DNA from: Acidimicrobiaceae bacterium
GTDB taxonomy: Bacteria > Actinomycetota > Acidimicrobiia > Acidimicrobiales > Ilumatobacteraceae
Reading direction: 5' to 3'
Assembly: GCA_013204455.1 (NCBI GenBank)
Contig: JABMNW010000194.1
Coordinates: 1-43,579 of the forward strand
Length of the DNA: 43,579 bases
The notes under the pieces were generated by a model. That model was not told the origin of the DNA, searched no databases, and saw nothing but the letters and a program-made list of their open reading frames with translations. Of the stretch, positions 1 through 8,424 are shown in pieces. A program made the translations under genes and the position numbers. The number at the start of each line of letters is the position of its first letter. Positions within the stretch are counted from its first letter, which is position 1.

Positions 1-591
1 CCCAGCAATAAGCCCAGCATGTGTGCCGCCACTTGAAGTTGTAAACACAATTGCATCAGCAGCGAAACCGTTTGCTGTGCATTGCCCAACTATTTCTTCG
101 TAAGCAACGGCGTATCCGATTGCGCCAACCGGAGTGCTACCACCAATCGGTATCGAATGTGGTCGTTCGCCATCAAGTGTGAGTTTTGCAGTCAGGTCTG
201 CTCGTATGGCTTCGAGACGTGCCCAATCATTTGCGGCAAGACCAGTGTGATGCAATATTGCTCCAAACATTGCCGACAACAATTGGTTGCCTTCAAGTCG
301 CGCCGGTTTTTCGCCCGACAATACGAGATGTGTTGGTAAACCTAGTCGAGCACCCGCGGCTGCAGTCATCCGACAATGATTAGATTGCGCGGCACCAACA
401 GTCACTAAACAAGTCGCGTTGTTGTCAAGAGCTTCGCCACAGAGAAATTCGAGTTTGCGCGCCTTGTTTCCGCCAACTCCAAGACCAGTTAGATCGTCAC
501 GCTTAACCCACAAATTCGCACCACCCGGTAACAATCCCCCCGACTCAAGTGGCGTGGGAAGTGTTGCCAGCGTTACGCGCCGTTGCGCCAT
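1..591 (-). CDS. D-cysteine desulfhydrase / ACC deaminase family, 5' part (runs off window)
   Basis: This is a partial gene absent from the ORF track because it has no stop inside the window. The reverse frame from the ATG at 591 reads MAQRRVTLATLPTPLE and stays open to base 1 (197 codons). The family is the fold-type II PLP enzymes that turn D-cysteine into pyruvate, H2S and ammonia, or ACC into 2-oxobutyrate. Visible family features are LWVKRDDLTGLGVGGNKARK, whose GGNK lysine is the expected PLP site, then the glycine/serine stretch VGAAQSNHCRMTAAA, and TTSSGGTHAGL near the window edge. Full members are about 330 residues, so some 40% is missing. The start overlaps the end of the upstream sulfatase gene by 19 bases, implying co-transcription. 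D-cysteine versus ACC specificity cannot be decided from this part. Confidence 0.85.
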   Translation of the reverse strand, partial: MAQRRVTLATLPTPLESGGLLPGGANLWVKRDDLTGLGVGGNKARKLEFLCGEALDNNATCLVTVGAAQSNHCRMTAAAGARLGLPTHLVLSGEKPARLEGNQLLSAMFGAILHHTGLAANDWARLEAIRADLTAKLTLDGERPHSIPIGGSTPVGAIGYAVAYEEIVGQCTANGFAADAIVFTTSSGGTHAGLIAG

Positions 592-2048
592 GAAACCCCC
601 AATGGCCAGCGGCCAACGCCACCATTTTCCAGCAACATTCCAGTCAGAGTTCGATCAGTGTGATGCGACCGCCACAACAACATTTCTTGGGCGAGTGGCA
701 GGACTCGCGTTGGATCATCGAATATTGTCCGCCAAGTTGGATCTTTGGCAAGATCAAACGCCAGCCAACTTCCGTCTCCGAATTGTACGTACGCGGCGTC
801 TTTCGTGCGACGGACTGCCAGGTGTTGTCGCTCGAGGCGACCGTCGATTGGCCAATTTTTCGCCGCGCCCGCTGGATTGTCATCTATATATACGTGTCGC
901 CAGTCGTATTCGTATGATGCGCCATTGCGCCAACGAGTTGGCGTTTCACCGCGAAGAAACTCACCGAGAGGAGCCCCATCACATTGCAGCGGCACCGGCG
1001 CACCAATCGCCTCGGCAATGGTCGGAAAAATATCAACATTTTCTGTGAACTCTTGCACCACGCGTCCGTGCGCTTGTTGTTTTTTTGGATCACGAACGAT
1101 ACCGATGATGTGATAACTACCTTCAAAATACCCAAGTTTCTCCTTTAATCCGTGATCACCTAGTTGGTCGCCATGATCTGCAGTCACGATTATCAGCGTG
1201 TTATCCCACTCGTTTCGTTGGCGCAGTTTGTCGCAAATTCTGCCAATGTGATGATCAACTTCGCCGATCATTCCGTAATATTGTGCCCGCATGTGGCGAA
1301 TACCAGCCTCAGTTTTTGGTGCGGCTGAGCCTTCGATTTGCATCGCCCCATCATGGAATGGATGTCGATTTTCAGAAGGCGTAATCGGCATGTCTATTTC
1401 TTCAGGCGAGTACTCGCGCGACCACTTTCCTGCGGCTGCGTATGGCGGATGCGGGCGTAGATAACTTAGATGAGAAAACCACGGTTCATGTTGAGTGTCG
1501 ATCCAACCAAAGAACTCGTTAGTAAGAAATGTTGAGATGCTGAGATCTTCATGACGATCTGGTTCGGTATTGACTGCTCGGGCGTAATCGAGGCCCATAT
1601 CGTGGCCGTTAGCTTTTAGATGAGCAAGCCATGGCAGGTATGGTTCGGAAAGATTTAGCACTCGATCGAAACCCGGAAGCACCTCTTGGTAAGTAGAAAG
1701 TCGTGGATCGTCCGGTGACGTCGTCGTGCGCGGGTCAGCTCCTTGATCCGTGTATCCAAAAAGCACCGGCGCGTATCCGTGACGAGTCGCAAAACGTGCA
1801 ACATTGTCAAAACGATCATCGAGCGGTGTGCCGTTCGTGCAAACTCGGTGGTTCATTTGATAAAGACCGGTGTACAAACTCGCGCGACCAGGGGAGCACG
1901 GAGCGGCCTGGCTGTAATGCTGTGCAAAACGCACGCCATGTTTTGCTAGTTCGTCTAGGTGAGGAGTGCGCACAATCTTGTGGCCAGCGCTGGATAAACA
2001 ATCACCACGAAACTGATCCAGCGTGATAAGCAATACGTTTGGTCGCAC
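573..2048 (-). CDS. Sulfatase / phosphonate monoester hydrolase family enzyme
   Basis: A 491-residue type I sulfatase-superfamily hydrolase that should cleave sulfate (or phosphonate) monoesters. The N-terminus MRPNVLLITLDQFRGD supplies the metal-binding Asp. The modification motif APCSPGRASLYTG (near residue 50) fits CxPxR, in which Cys becomes formylglycine. TADHGDQLGDHGLKEK is the second metal and active-site segment. The start is a GTG and there is no signal peptide, so it is probably cytoplasmic, which favours phosphonate-monoester-hydrolase-like or choline-sulfatase-like members over secreted arylsulfatases. It lies between the M23 peptidase (28-base gap) and the desulfhydrase gene (19-base overlap). 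A sulfur-scavenging pair is possible but is inference. Confidence 0.88.
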   Translation of the reverse strand: MRPNVLLITLDQFRGDCLSSAGHKIVRTPHLDELAKHGVRFAQHYSQAAPCSPGRASLYTGLYQMNHRVCTNGTPLDDRFDNVARFATRHGYAPVLFGYTDQGADPRTTTSPDDPRLSTYQEVLPGFDRVLNLSEPYLPWLAHLKANGHDMGLDYARAVNTEPDRHEDLSISTFLTNEFFGWIDTQHEPWFSHLSYLRPHPPYAAAGKWSREYSPEEIDMPITPSENRHPFHDGAMQIEGSAAPKTEAGIRHMRAQYYGMIGEVDHHIGRICDKLRQRNEWDNTLIIVTADHGDQLGDHGLKEKLGYFEGSYHIIGIVRDPKKQQAHGRVVQEFTENVDIFPTIAEAIGAPVPLQCDGAPLGEFLRGETPTRWRNGASYEYDWRHVYIDDNPAGAAKNWPIDGRLERQHLAVRRTKDAAYVQFGDGSWLAFDLAKDPTWRTIFDDPTRVLPLAQEMLLWRSHHTDRTLTGMLLENGGVGRWPLGVSWRNGA

Positions 2049-2076
2049 CGTTTGAGAGTACTGCCAGAACCCGACT

Positions 2077-2700
2077 TTAATCTTGTCTGGCGGAGTCTTC
2101 GCAGGCAGTTGGGTCTTCTTTAATCACTCGATTTTTCGCTTTGACTGGCGACTTGTTAATTCCTTTGCGCCAGGCGTCAAGAAAACGCCATGGCCAGATC
2201 TCACCTTGCAAAACGTTTGTCCCGTCGCGTGGACAAATTCTTGAGATTCCAAGATGTGTATGGCATTTTGTGATCCGAGCGTTACCTGAAGATCCCATTA
2301 CACCGATCCATTGACCTGGCGCGACGACGTCACCATGTTTAACTTTTATTCGTCCAAGGTGGGCAAAGTAATAACGAACATTATCGTCGCCGTGAATCGT
2401 GATAGTAAGTCCGCCCCGTGTGCCATCAAGATCTAGTTTCTCGTCCCAAAGATCCTTTTTCGTAACATCAAAAACGACTCCGGATGTAGGCGCGAGAACA
2501 TGCGCGTAACAACCGCTTACATCAGTCGCCGGATAGTTGAGATGGTCACGCGAATAGGTAACTGGCACATTAGAAAATGGAAACACATATGTGAAACGCG
2601 AATTTGAATCTTTCGCAGTTGAAACAATGTCGGTCGCAGAAGCCAACGACGAAAATCCAAGTGAGAATAGAACAACGGCGACAAATAGCCGTCTAGCCAT
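2077..2700 (-). CDS. Secreted M23-family metallopeptidase (LytM-like)
   Basis: A 207-residue exported zinc peptidase-fold protein. Residues 1-22 form a clear signal peptide (MARRLFVAVVLFSLGFSSLASA). The zinc-site signatures of M23 enzymes are present: H-x-x-x-x-x-D in SRDHLNYPATD, a glycine-rich LAPTSGVV turn, and the HxH-type KCHTHLGIS near residue 148. GDVVAPGQWIGVMGSSGNA is the usual loop before the last motif. Such enzymes cut peptidoglycan cross-links or act as cell-separation activators, outside the membrane. It sits between the MscS-like gene (10-base gap) and the sulfatase gene on the same strand. The target bond cannot be told from the sequence. Confidence 0.85.
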   Translation of the reverse strand: MARRLFVAVVLFSLGFSSLASATDIVSTAKDSNSRFTYVFPFSNVPVTYSRDHLNYPATDVSGCYAHVLAPTSGVVFDVTKKDLWDEKLDLDGTRGGLTITIHGDDNVRYYFAHLGRIKVKHGDVVAPGQWIGVMGSSGNARITKCHTHLGISRICPRDGTNVLQGEIWPWRFLDAWRKGINKSPVKAKNRVIKEDPTACEDSARQD

Positions 2701-2710
2701 TACTTAGTGA

Positions 2711-3595
2711 TCACTTTTCTTTAGATAAAACTTCGGATGCACGTTGTATTAGTAGTTCGCGCTCGCGGTCGGAAAGTGGTCGCGAGGTTCGCACATTAAG
2801 TTCGACTCTGTCGCCATCTCCAGCGGCTTGAATTTCGTCTACGAACAAAACAGTCGTTAGACCCTTAGATCCAGCAAGGTCGCGCATCGTGTTTGACACC
2901 GTGTTGGCGCTCGCATTGCTTGGTGAAATCAGCATCTCGAGTTTGGTTGTTACTGGTTCTTGACTCAGATTTCGCACGCTCGCTAAAGCGCTATGTGGAA
3001 CGTGGACCGTGCTGATTCCGTCCCGTAATCGTGTTGTGACCATGCCAACATGTTCGACGAATCCATGGATTGGTTTTTGCCAACCGAGTTCGGCCTCAAT
3101 TTCGTCGCCAACGCCGTAGCGATCTTCTAACAGCACGGCGAGTCCAGTGAGATAGTCATTGACGCGGTGTTGTCCACCAATGGCAAGACCGGCGCCAATG
3201 AACCCAGCACTCGAAAGGAAGAACGCCGCATTCAAGTCCAATACCTTAAATATTGCAATCAGCGCAATGATCCACGCGACAAGGCTGATGAAGTGGTGCA
3301 ACATCCGAGTTGCCGCATCAATACGTTGACGACGACGGTGCTCGCCGCCTGCGATTGTTTCTGCGCCAACTCGACGGACACTAATGCGCCACCACTTCGC
3401 AGCATTTGATGAAGAGCGATCGGCGATTCGACGAACCACGATGCTCAAAATTACATATGAAATGCGAGTGAAAATGAAACATCCGACGACTATCAGCAGA
3501 GCTATAACTGGTTTTGTTAAAAACCGTGTGAATCCGGTCGCCTGATCGGTCTTTTGTGCGGCGATGAAGACGAAATTGGTTAGTGAAAACATCAT
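2711..3595 (-). CDS. Small-conductance mechanosensitive channel (MscS family)
   Basis: A 294-residue membrane protein with three hydrophobic segments: about 30-55 (VIALLIVVGCFIFTRISYVI), about 100-120 (ISLVAWIIALIAIFKVL) and about 125-150. The last is the pore-lining helix AAFFLSSAGFIGAGLAIGG followed by the MscS beta-domain start VNDYLTGLAVLLEDRYGVGDEIE. The C-terminal part is the cytosolic vestibule. The channel should open under membrane tension and release solutes on osmotic downshock. It is the first gene of the minus-strand run that continues into the M23 peptidase, so both cell-envelope genes may be co-expressed. The pore helix has GGQHRV where GFGAQ is common. Confidence 0.87.
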   Translation of the reverse strand: MMFSLTNFVFIAAQKTDQATGFTRFLTKPVIALLIVVGCFIFTRISYVILSIVVRRIADRSSSNAAKWWRISVRRVGAETIAGGEHRRRQRIDAATRMLHHFISLVAWIIALIAIFKVLDLNAAFFLSSAGFIGAGLAIGGQHRVNDYLTGLAVLLEDRYGVGDEIEAELGWQKPIHGFVEHVGMVTTRLRDGISTVHVPHSALASVRNLSQEPVTTKLEMLISPSNASANTVSNTMRDLAGSKGLTTVLFVDEIQAAGDGDRVELNVRTSRPLSDRERELLIQRASEVLSKEK

Positions 3596-3646
3596 CTCTA
3601 GTGTGCCTCACTTCTTTGGGGACCGTGCGCCACTAGGGTTAATTGC

Positions 3647-4252
3647 GTGGTTATACGGCGAATTGGCATGTTTCTTGCACTCTGCTTGGTTGCTGGTTGT
3701 GGTGCGGGTTCTGCCCCACAATATGCAACCGAGACGTCCAATGTGCCAGAAGTGACAAAGCCAGCGGGTACAACAGTTACCGATAGCGACACAACTGTTC
3801 TAACTACTTCGACAACCAGCACTACGACTAGCACGACGAGCACTACGACTAGCACGACGATACCGCCAACCACAACAACGGTTCTTGACACAATGTGTAT
3901 CAAACTTACGCAGTGCCAATACGCGAATCTTGTCGGTGTCGACTTCTCTCGCCTGCAACTTGACTACACAGACTTCAGTGTGGCGACTATGACTGGCGCA
4001 AATTTCACAGGTACAAATCTGACGCAGTCGTTATTAATTCGAGCAGATTTATCGAATGCCAACTTCCTTCGTGCGAATCTGACAAATGCCAATCTCACCG
4101 CAGCGTTGATGTCTGGCGCGAACTTGGAAGGCGCAAATCTGACCGGCACAATTTTGTGTGATGTTGATTTAAAAACGGTCGTCGGTTTGACAGACGCACA
4201 ACTTGCGAAGGCCAAGAAATTTAAAACTAAGGGCAAGGTGTACTGCCCATAA
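3647..4252 (+). CDS. Pentapeptide-repeat lipoprotein with Thr/Ser-rich linker
   Basis: A 201-residue surface lipoprotein of unknown role. A GTG start is followed by a type II signal with lipobox LVAGC (Cys 18). Residues about 45-80 are a Thr/Ser linker (TTSTTSTTTSTT), common in actinobacterial cell-wall-spanning proteins. The C-terminal half holds pentapeptide repeats of the A(N/D)LxX type (ADLSNANFLRANLTNANL), which fold as a right-handed beta-helix. CIKLTQC and ILCDVDL carry Cys residues that could form disulfides. It is divergent from the MscS gene. A later ATG (MFLALCLVAGC) is an alternative start. No enzymatic residues are recognisable, so a structural or binding function is the most that can be said. 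Confidence 0.8.
   Translation: MVIRRIGMFLALCLVAGCGAGSAPQYATETSNVPEVTKPAGTTVTDSDTTVLTTSTTSTTTSTTSTTTSTTIPPTTTTVLDTMCIKLTQCQYANLVGVDFSRLQLDYTDFSVATMTGANFTGTNLTQSLLIRADLSNANFLRANLTNANLTAALMSGANLEGANLTGTILCDVDLKTVVGLTDAQLAKAKKFKTKGKVYCP
3818..3859 (+). repeat. Perfect 21-base tandem repeat (two copies) in the Thr/Ser linker
   Basis: Two exact adjacent copies of AGCACTACGACTAGCACGACG encode STTTSTT twice, inside the linker of the lipoprotein. Because 21 is a multiple of three, copy-number change by slippage would lengthen or shorten the linker in frame. Confidence 0.85.
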
Positions 4253-4324
4253 TAATTGTTAGTCGTACCTGACATGGTGTCAAAAATCACGCAGATAATT
4301 GTGTACTCCAGATAAATACTTTCT

Positions 4325-4353
4325 GATGTATCAAGTAGTTTTAGTTATACATC
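4325..4353. promoter_or_regulatory. Inverted repeat upstream of the copper oxidase gene
   Basis: GATGTAT (4325-4331) and ATACATC (4347-4353) are perfect 7-base inverted arms separated by 15 bases, ending just before the AGAAAGGA ribosome site of the multicopper oxidase gene. The placement fits an operator or a leader hairpin. No regulator gene is adjacent, so this is a weak call. Confidence 0.3.
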
Positions 4354-4369
4354 GAGAAAGGATGTGCTC

Positions 4370-5818
4370 GTGATGACCGAGATAACTCCAAAATCAGAAA
4401 AAGACGAAAGTACATGGACGCGTGGAATAACCGCGATGATGCTTGCGGCAATCGCAATGTCAACTGTTGTCCTTGGGGTAGTGGCAATAGTCGCGATGAG
4501 CAAATCTGATTCTGACGGTACTTCAGGTGCTTCACCTGCCGAGACGGTCTCTGCAGCGACCATTGTTGTTGATATCAAGGAGTTTTCGATCACGATGTCA
4601 CCCTCAGCAGTCAGACCTGGTGATGTGACATTTGAGATTCGCAACAGTGGTGCTGTGCCACATGACTTTGTGATAACAAAACTTGATATTCACTCATCAT
4701 TATTAAACTCTGGTGCATCTGAAACCATCGTGGCGAAGAATGTGGTAGCAGGTACATACGAGGTGATCTGCACCGTTGCTGGTCATGCGGACGCCGGGAT
4801 GAAGGCGACGTTCACTGTTTCGGCCGATGCACCGAGCGCTGAAGCAAAGGGCCATGAGATGGCGGGCGTGACCCCGGCTTCTGGCACCGCCGCTCATGAC
4901 GAAATGACATGGCAAGAAATGGACGCGATTATGCATGAAACCGCACTGAAGTTTCCAGCAAAGACAGAAGGTTTGGGTAACGGCGAGATCACTCCGACGC
5001 TAAGCGACGACGGTTATAAGGTCTTTAATCTCACAGCCTCAATAATTAAGTGGGAAGTCGAGCCAGGCAAGTTCGTTGACGGTTGGGCATATAACGGGCA
5101 AATTCCAGGACCAGTAATTCGTCTCAACGTTGGCGACAAGGTGCGCATCGTACTGAAGAACGAACTGCCCGAATCAACCACTTTGCACCCCCATGGCGTT
5201 CGGGTTCCGAACAAGTTTGACGGGGTTCCGCCGTATACGCAAGACCCGATCAAGCCAGGCGAAACATTTACGTACGAGTTTACCGCACAAGAAACAACTG
5301 TTGGTATGTATCACTCGCATCACAACCCCCAGGTGCAAGTACCCAACGGTCTCTTGGGTGCATTAATCGTTGGAGATTGGAAAGACATTGCAATGAAAGC
5401 GGCTGGAACGCGCGTTGTCGACGATGATGACGGTAAAGCCGAACAAGAAATTGTCATGGTTCTCAATGACGCAGGAACAATCGGTCTATCGCTGAACGGC
5501 AAGTCATTTCCGGCGACAACTCCGTACACGATGAAGGTAGGCGAATCGCTAGTTGTGCACTACTTCAACGAAGGCAACCAGATGCACCCGATGCACTTGC
5601 ATCAGACAGCAGGTCTTGTGGTCGCTAAGGATGGCAGAGTGCTCGAGAGCCCTTTCTGGGCTGACACTCTTTCTGTGGCGCCCGGCGAACGCTGGACGAT
5701 GATTTATACCGCGTTAGATCCGGGGGTGTGGGCGTGGCATTGTCACATTCTTCCCCATGCCGAAACCGCGACAGGGATGCGCTATATGGTTACTGCGGTG
5801 ATTGTTAGTCCAAAATAG
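4370..5818 (+). CDS. Membrane-anchored cupredoxin-multicopper oxidase fusion
   Basis: A copper oxidase of about 482 residues facing the outside of the cell. A membrane anchor at about 25-48 (ITAMMLAAIAMSTVVLGVVA) is followed by a plastocyanin-like domain (about 65-155) with a full type-1 site: the His of VPHDFVI, then CTVAGHADAGM. Domain two has TTLHPHG and MYHSHHNPQ, and domain three has HPMHLHQ and WHCHILPHAETATGM. These are the type-1 and type-2/3 ligands of a two-domain laccase-like oxidase. Substrate oxidation coupled to O2 reduction is expected, with metal ions or small phenols as candidates. The longest ORF starts at GTG 4364, almost touching the Shine-Dalgarno AAAGGA. GTG 4370 or ATG 4373 is better spaced, and 4370 is given here. 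Confidence 0.87.
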   Translation: MMTEITPKSEKDESTWTRGITAMMLAAIAMSTVVLGVVAIVAMSKSDSDGTSGASPAETVSAATIVVDIKEFSITMSPSAVRPGDVTFEIRNSGAVPHDFVITKLDIHSSLLNSGASETIVAKNVVAGTYEVICTVAGHADAGMKATFTVSADAPSAEAKGHEMAGVTPASGTAAHDEMTWQEMDAIMHETALKFPAKTEGLGNGEITPTLSDDGYKVFNLTASIIKWEVEPGKFVDGWAYNGQIPGPVIRLNVGDKVRIVLKNELPESTTLHPHGVRVPNKFDGVPPYTQDPIKPGETFTYEFTAQETTVGMYHSHHNPQVQVPNGLLGALIVGDWKDIAMKAAGTRVVDDDDGKAEQEIVMVLNDAGTIGLSLNGKSFPATTPYTMKVGESLVVHYFNEGNQMHPMHLHQTAGLVVAKDGRVLESPFWADTLSVAPGERWTMIYTALDPGVWAWHCHILPHAETATGMRYMVTAVIVSPK

Positions 5819-5911
5819 CTAATCCGTCGGCGCACGCTGATATCACAAAATAATTCCTCAAGAGTTAGGTTTGAGAGAACTTAACGAACAACAAATAATG
5901 GGGGGTTTATT

Positions 5912-6961
5912 TTGACCGTGACAATTCCAGCATCAATTGACGATCTAAGTGCCGAGTGGCTCAAGAATTCAACCGGTCTGAATATTGCTTCAGCCGACAT
6001 TCAATTAATTGGGGTTGGTGTCGGAGTATCGAGTGCGGTATATCGCGCGAAGTTGACCGGTGCAGACTGTCCGGCAAGTGTGATTATTAAGATGCCCGCG
6101 CTTGATCCTGCGGCGGTATTCACTTCGACTGTTTTGCGGATGTATATCCGCGAGGTGCGATTTTATAATTCGCTTGCTAAGCAGTGTCCGGTGCGTACGC
6201 CGCGCTTGTATTACGGTGAGGTCGACGAAGCGACAAGTCAATTTGCACTGGTGCTCGAAGATATTGGAGCAATGCGAATAGTCGATCAGAACGTTGGCAT
6301 GGCAATTGATGATGCGCGGCGTGCGATAGATGCACTTGCAAAATTCCATGCCACATGGTGGGGCAAAGGAGATGCGCTTGCTGCTAACGGCACGACGATC
6401 AGCCTCGGCGATCCGATCTATCCAGCAATTCTTCCAACGGTATTTGCTGAAGGTTGGGAAAAAGTCAACAGCGAACTAGACGTTCCAGATTCGATTGCCG
6501 AAGTCGCCGCAAAATTCGCACCGGCGATCGCGGGCATGTTGAATTCGTTGATGGAAGGTCCAACAACACTTTCCCACGGGGATTTTCGTGCTGACAACAT
6601 GATGTTCACGGGGGAAAATGAACTCGCTTTGTTCGATTTTCAGTTAATTGGCACAGGAACCGGCGCTTACGATCTTGCATATTTTGTGACGCAGAGCATT
6701 AGTGCAGATGATGCAAGTAAATATGAGCGCGAATTATTTGATCGATGGATTGAAGGGCTTCGTGCGAACGGTGTGAAAGATATAGATCGTGATCAGTTGT
6801 GGCGGCACTATCGGACTACTGCATTGTTTTGTCTGGTGTACCCAGTTGTCGCAAGTCGCGGGATGGATCTAAATGAGCCACGCTCGCGAGCGCTTGTCAA
6901 CAATATGAATACTCGCTTTGATCGCGCGTTGCGTGAACTTGATCTTGCCTCGTTGATTTAA
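5912..6961 (+). CDS. Phosphotransferase of the APH / ecdysteroid-kinase-like superfamily
   Basis: A 349-residue small-molecule kinase-fold protein. Family marks are a nucleotide-binding N-lobe (SAVYRAKLTG, then VIIKMP with the probable ATP-contacting Lys), the hinge region ALVLEDIGAM, FHATWWG, the catalytic loop LSHGDFRADNMMF (Asp and Asn), and the metal-binding ALFDFQ followed by AYDLAYF. FHATWW and the DFQ variant of DFG/DWE suggest the EcK-like/DUF1679 branch rather than drug-inactivating APH enzymes. The start is TTG at 5912, chosen for the GGGGGG ribosome site seven bases upstream. The histidine phosphatase follows after 5 bases, a kinase-phosphatase pairing worth noting. The substrate is unknown. 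Confidence 0.8.
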   Translation: MTVTIPASIDDLSAEWLKNSTGLNIASADIQLIGVGVGVSSAVYRAKLTGADCPASVIIKMPALDPAAVFTSTVLRMYIREVRFYNSLAKQCPVRTPRLYYGEVDEATSQFALVLEDIGAMRIVDQNVGMAIDDARRAIDALAKFHATWWGKGDALAANGTTISLGDPIYPAILPTVFAEGWEKVNSELDVPDSIAEVAAKFAPAIAGMLNSLMEGPTTLSHGDFRADNMMFTGENELALFDFQLIGTGTGAYDLAYFVTQSISADDASKYERELFDRWIEGLRANGVKDIDRDQLWRHYRTTALFCLVYPVVASRGMDLNEPRSRALVNNMNTRFDRALRELDLASLI

Positions 6962-6966
6962 CACGA

Positions 6967-7554
6967 ATGGAACTTATTCTCGTACGACACGGTCTTCCGC
7001 TACGCCGCGAAGCCGTAGATGGACCTGCCGACCCAGAATTATCCGACGAGGGTTACGATCAGGCCTCACGATTGGCCAAATATCTTGCCACCGAGTCAAT
7101 AAATGCAATTTATTCGAGTCCGATGCAACGTGCGATGCAGACAGCAGATCCGTTATCCAAAAAGATTGGGATACCGATTTCGGTCGTGGATGAAATCGCC
7201 GAGTTTGATCGACTATCAAACGAGTACATTCCGATTGAGGAATTACGTGCGGCAAATGATCCGCGATGGCACAAACTTGTCGCAGGCGAGTGGGATTCAG
7301 AGTCGGACACGTTTGAAGAGTTTCGCAATCGTGTGGTGTCTAGCATCGAGACGCTTGTTAACTCTCACGCATCACAACGAATTGTCATTGTCTGTCATGG
7401 TGGGGTGATCAACCAATATTTATCGCATGTGCTTGGTATCTCTACAGAACGCGGATTTTTCTATCCGCACTATACGTCGATACATCGAGTAATTGCGTCG
7501 CAGAGTGGACTGCGTTCGCTCGTAACACTTAACGAGACCGCGCATCTGCGTTAA
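6967..7554 (+). CDS. Histidine phosphatase superfamily protein (phosphoglycerate-mutase-like)
   Basis: A 195-residue branch-1 histidine phosphatase. ELILVRHGLPLRR carries the RHG phospho-acceptor motif at the N-terminus, LSDEGYDQASRLA and YSSPMQRAMQTA form the second phosphate pocket, and IVCHGGVINQYL provides the second catalytic His. Members dephosphorylate sugar phosphates, nucleotide precursors or cofactor precursors such as alpha-ribazole phosphate; specificity cannot be read here. It is probably in one operon with the upstream kinase-like gene (5-base gap). Its 3' end overlaps the oppositely transcribed DDAH-like gene by four bases. Confidence 0.85.
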   Translation: MELILVRHGLPLRREAVDGPADPELSDEGYDQASRLAKYLATESINAIYSSPMQRAMQTADPLSKKIGIPISVVDEIAEFDRLSNEYIPIEELRAANDPRWHKLVAGEWDSESDTFEEFRNRVVSSIETLVNSHASQRIVIVCHGGVINQYLSHVLGISTERGFFYPHYTSIHRVIASQSGLRSLVTLNETAHLR

Positions 7555-8399
7555 TAAATTCGTGTAAGCGGGGCAGTCAAACAGGTTGGTCCGCCGTCGC
7601 CTTTAACGGCGACGTTCGCACCATTAAAAATGTGAACGTTTACTCCATCTTCGCGCAATTTTCCCTCTATCTCGGGGTTGCCGGCCGACAGCACGACTAC
7701 GTTCGGTTCGATGGTCAAAATATTTGCGCCCTGCGTAAAGACTTCCGTATCGTTGACGGTTAGCCAGCGAATTCCGCGTGACTTGAGAAACTCAAGCAGA
7801 CGCACCGGGGCAAGTGGCTCGTAGACGACTGCTTTATCGTGTGCGATTGGCGAGAGAACGGACATTAAATGCAAAACTGCATCAGGTCCTTGAAAATGCG
7901 GAAGATCAAAAGCATGTACTTCAACGCCGAATGGAGCGAGCATCGATCGGATTTGTGCGATGCCTTCGTTGTTGGTGCGATAACCGTGACCGATCAGCAT
8001 TGTTTTGGCATCTAGCCAAACTTTGTCACCACCATCGGCGATAGCCGAACCACCAAGCTCGCCAAGAATTGGTACACCAAGTCGCTCCAAATCTTTGCGC
8101 ATCTGTGCTGGCTCTAGTTGGCGGATGCGTTTTCCCATCCGTAACAAAATTGCGCCATGTGGCGTCATGATCATCGGGTCGTGCATGTAAACCGCATCGA
8201 CCAGACCATCTGTTGCTTCGGCAATGTGCACAATGCAACCAAGCATGCTCAGCAGATCTACAAATTCGCAATGCTCCGTCACGAGTGCGGCGCGATCTGG
8301 TTCTCGCCACTGAGCATCCGTTACGAAATTGCCAACCGTCGTTGGTCGGCGCACGAGCACATGCTCAAGTTTGGACACCATGTCTGGGGTTCCCCACAT
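7551..8399 (-). CDS. Dimethylarginine dimethylaminohydrolase / arginine deiminase family hydrolase
   Basis: A 282-residue pentein-fold guanidino-group hydrolase. Family signatures are the substrate-binding YMHDPMIM, the acidic IADGGDKVWL (ADGGD in place of the usual EGGD), the catalytic His in DAVLHLMSVL, and the C-terminal nucleophile in GGPTCLTAPL. The enzyme should hydrolyse a guanidino compound such as methylated arginine to a ureido product plus amine, in the cytoplasm. It precedes no gene on its strand. The class III aminotransferase gene lies 25 bases upstream on the same strand, so the two may act on the same amino compound. DDAH versus other amidino hydrolases is not settled. Confidence 0.82.
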   Translation of the reverse strand: MWGTPDMVSKLEHVLVRRPTTVGNFVTDAQWREPDRAALVTEHCEFVDLLSMLGCIVHIAEATDGLVDAVYMHDPMIMTPHGAILLRMGKRIRQLEPAQMRKDLERLGVPILGELGGSAIADGGDKVWLDAKTMLIGHGYRTNNEGIAQIRSMLAPFGVEVHAFDLPHFQGPDAVLHLMSVLSPIAHDKAVVYEPLAPVRLLEFLKSRGIRWLTVNDTEVFTQGANILTIEPNVVVLSAGNPEIEGKLREDGVNVHIFNGANVAVKGDGGPTCLTAPLTRIY

Positions 8400-8424
8400 A
8401 GGGTTTAACGCTAGGCGGTGAATC

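Noticed and set aside
82-1113. Plus-strand ORFs of 65-209 codons near the left end (82-339, 419-1048, 745-1113)
   Set aside because: They lie antisense to the desulfhydrase and sulfatase genes and show no family features; they are shadows.
2711-3409. Antisense ORF 3167-3409 and minus ORF 3381-3611 around the MscS gene
   Set aside because: Both overlap the MscS gene completely or nearly so and read as low-complexity shadow protein.
3598-3903. Val-rich minus ORF (VVVLVVVLVV) opposite the lipoprotein
   Set aside because: It is the antisense reading of the Thr/Ser repeat codons and not a membrane protein gene.
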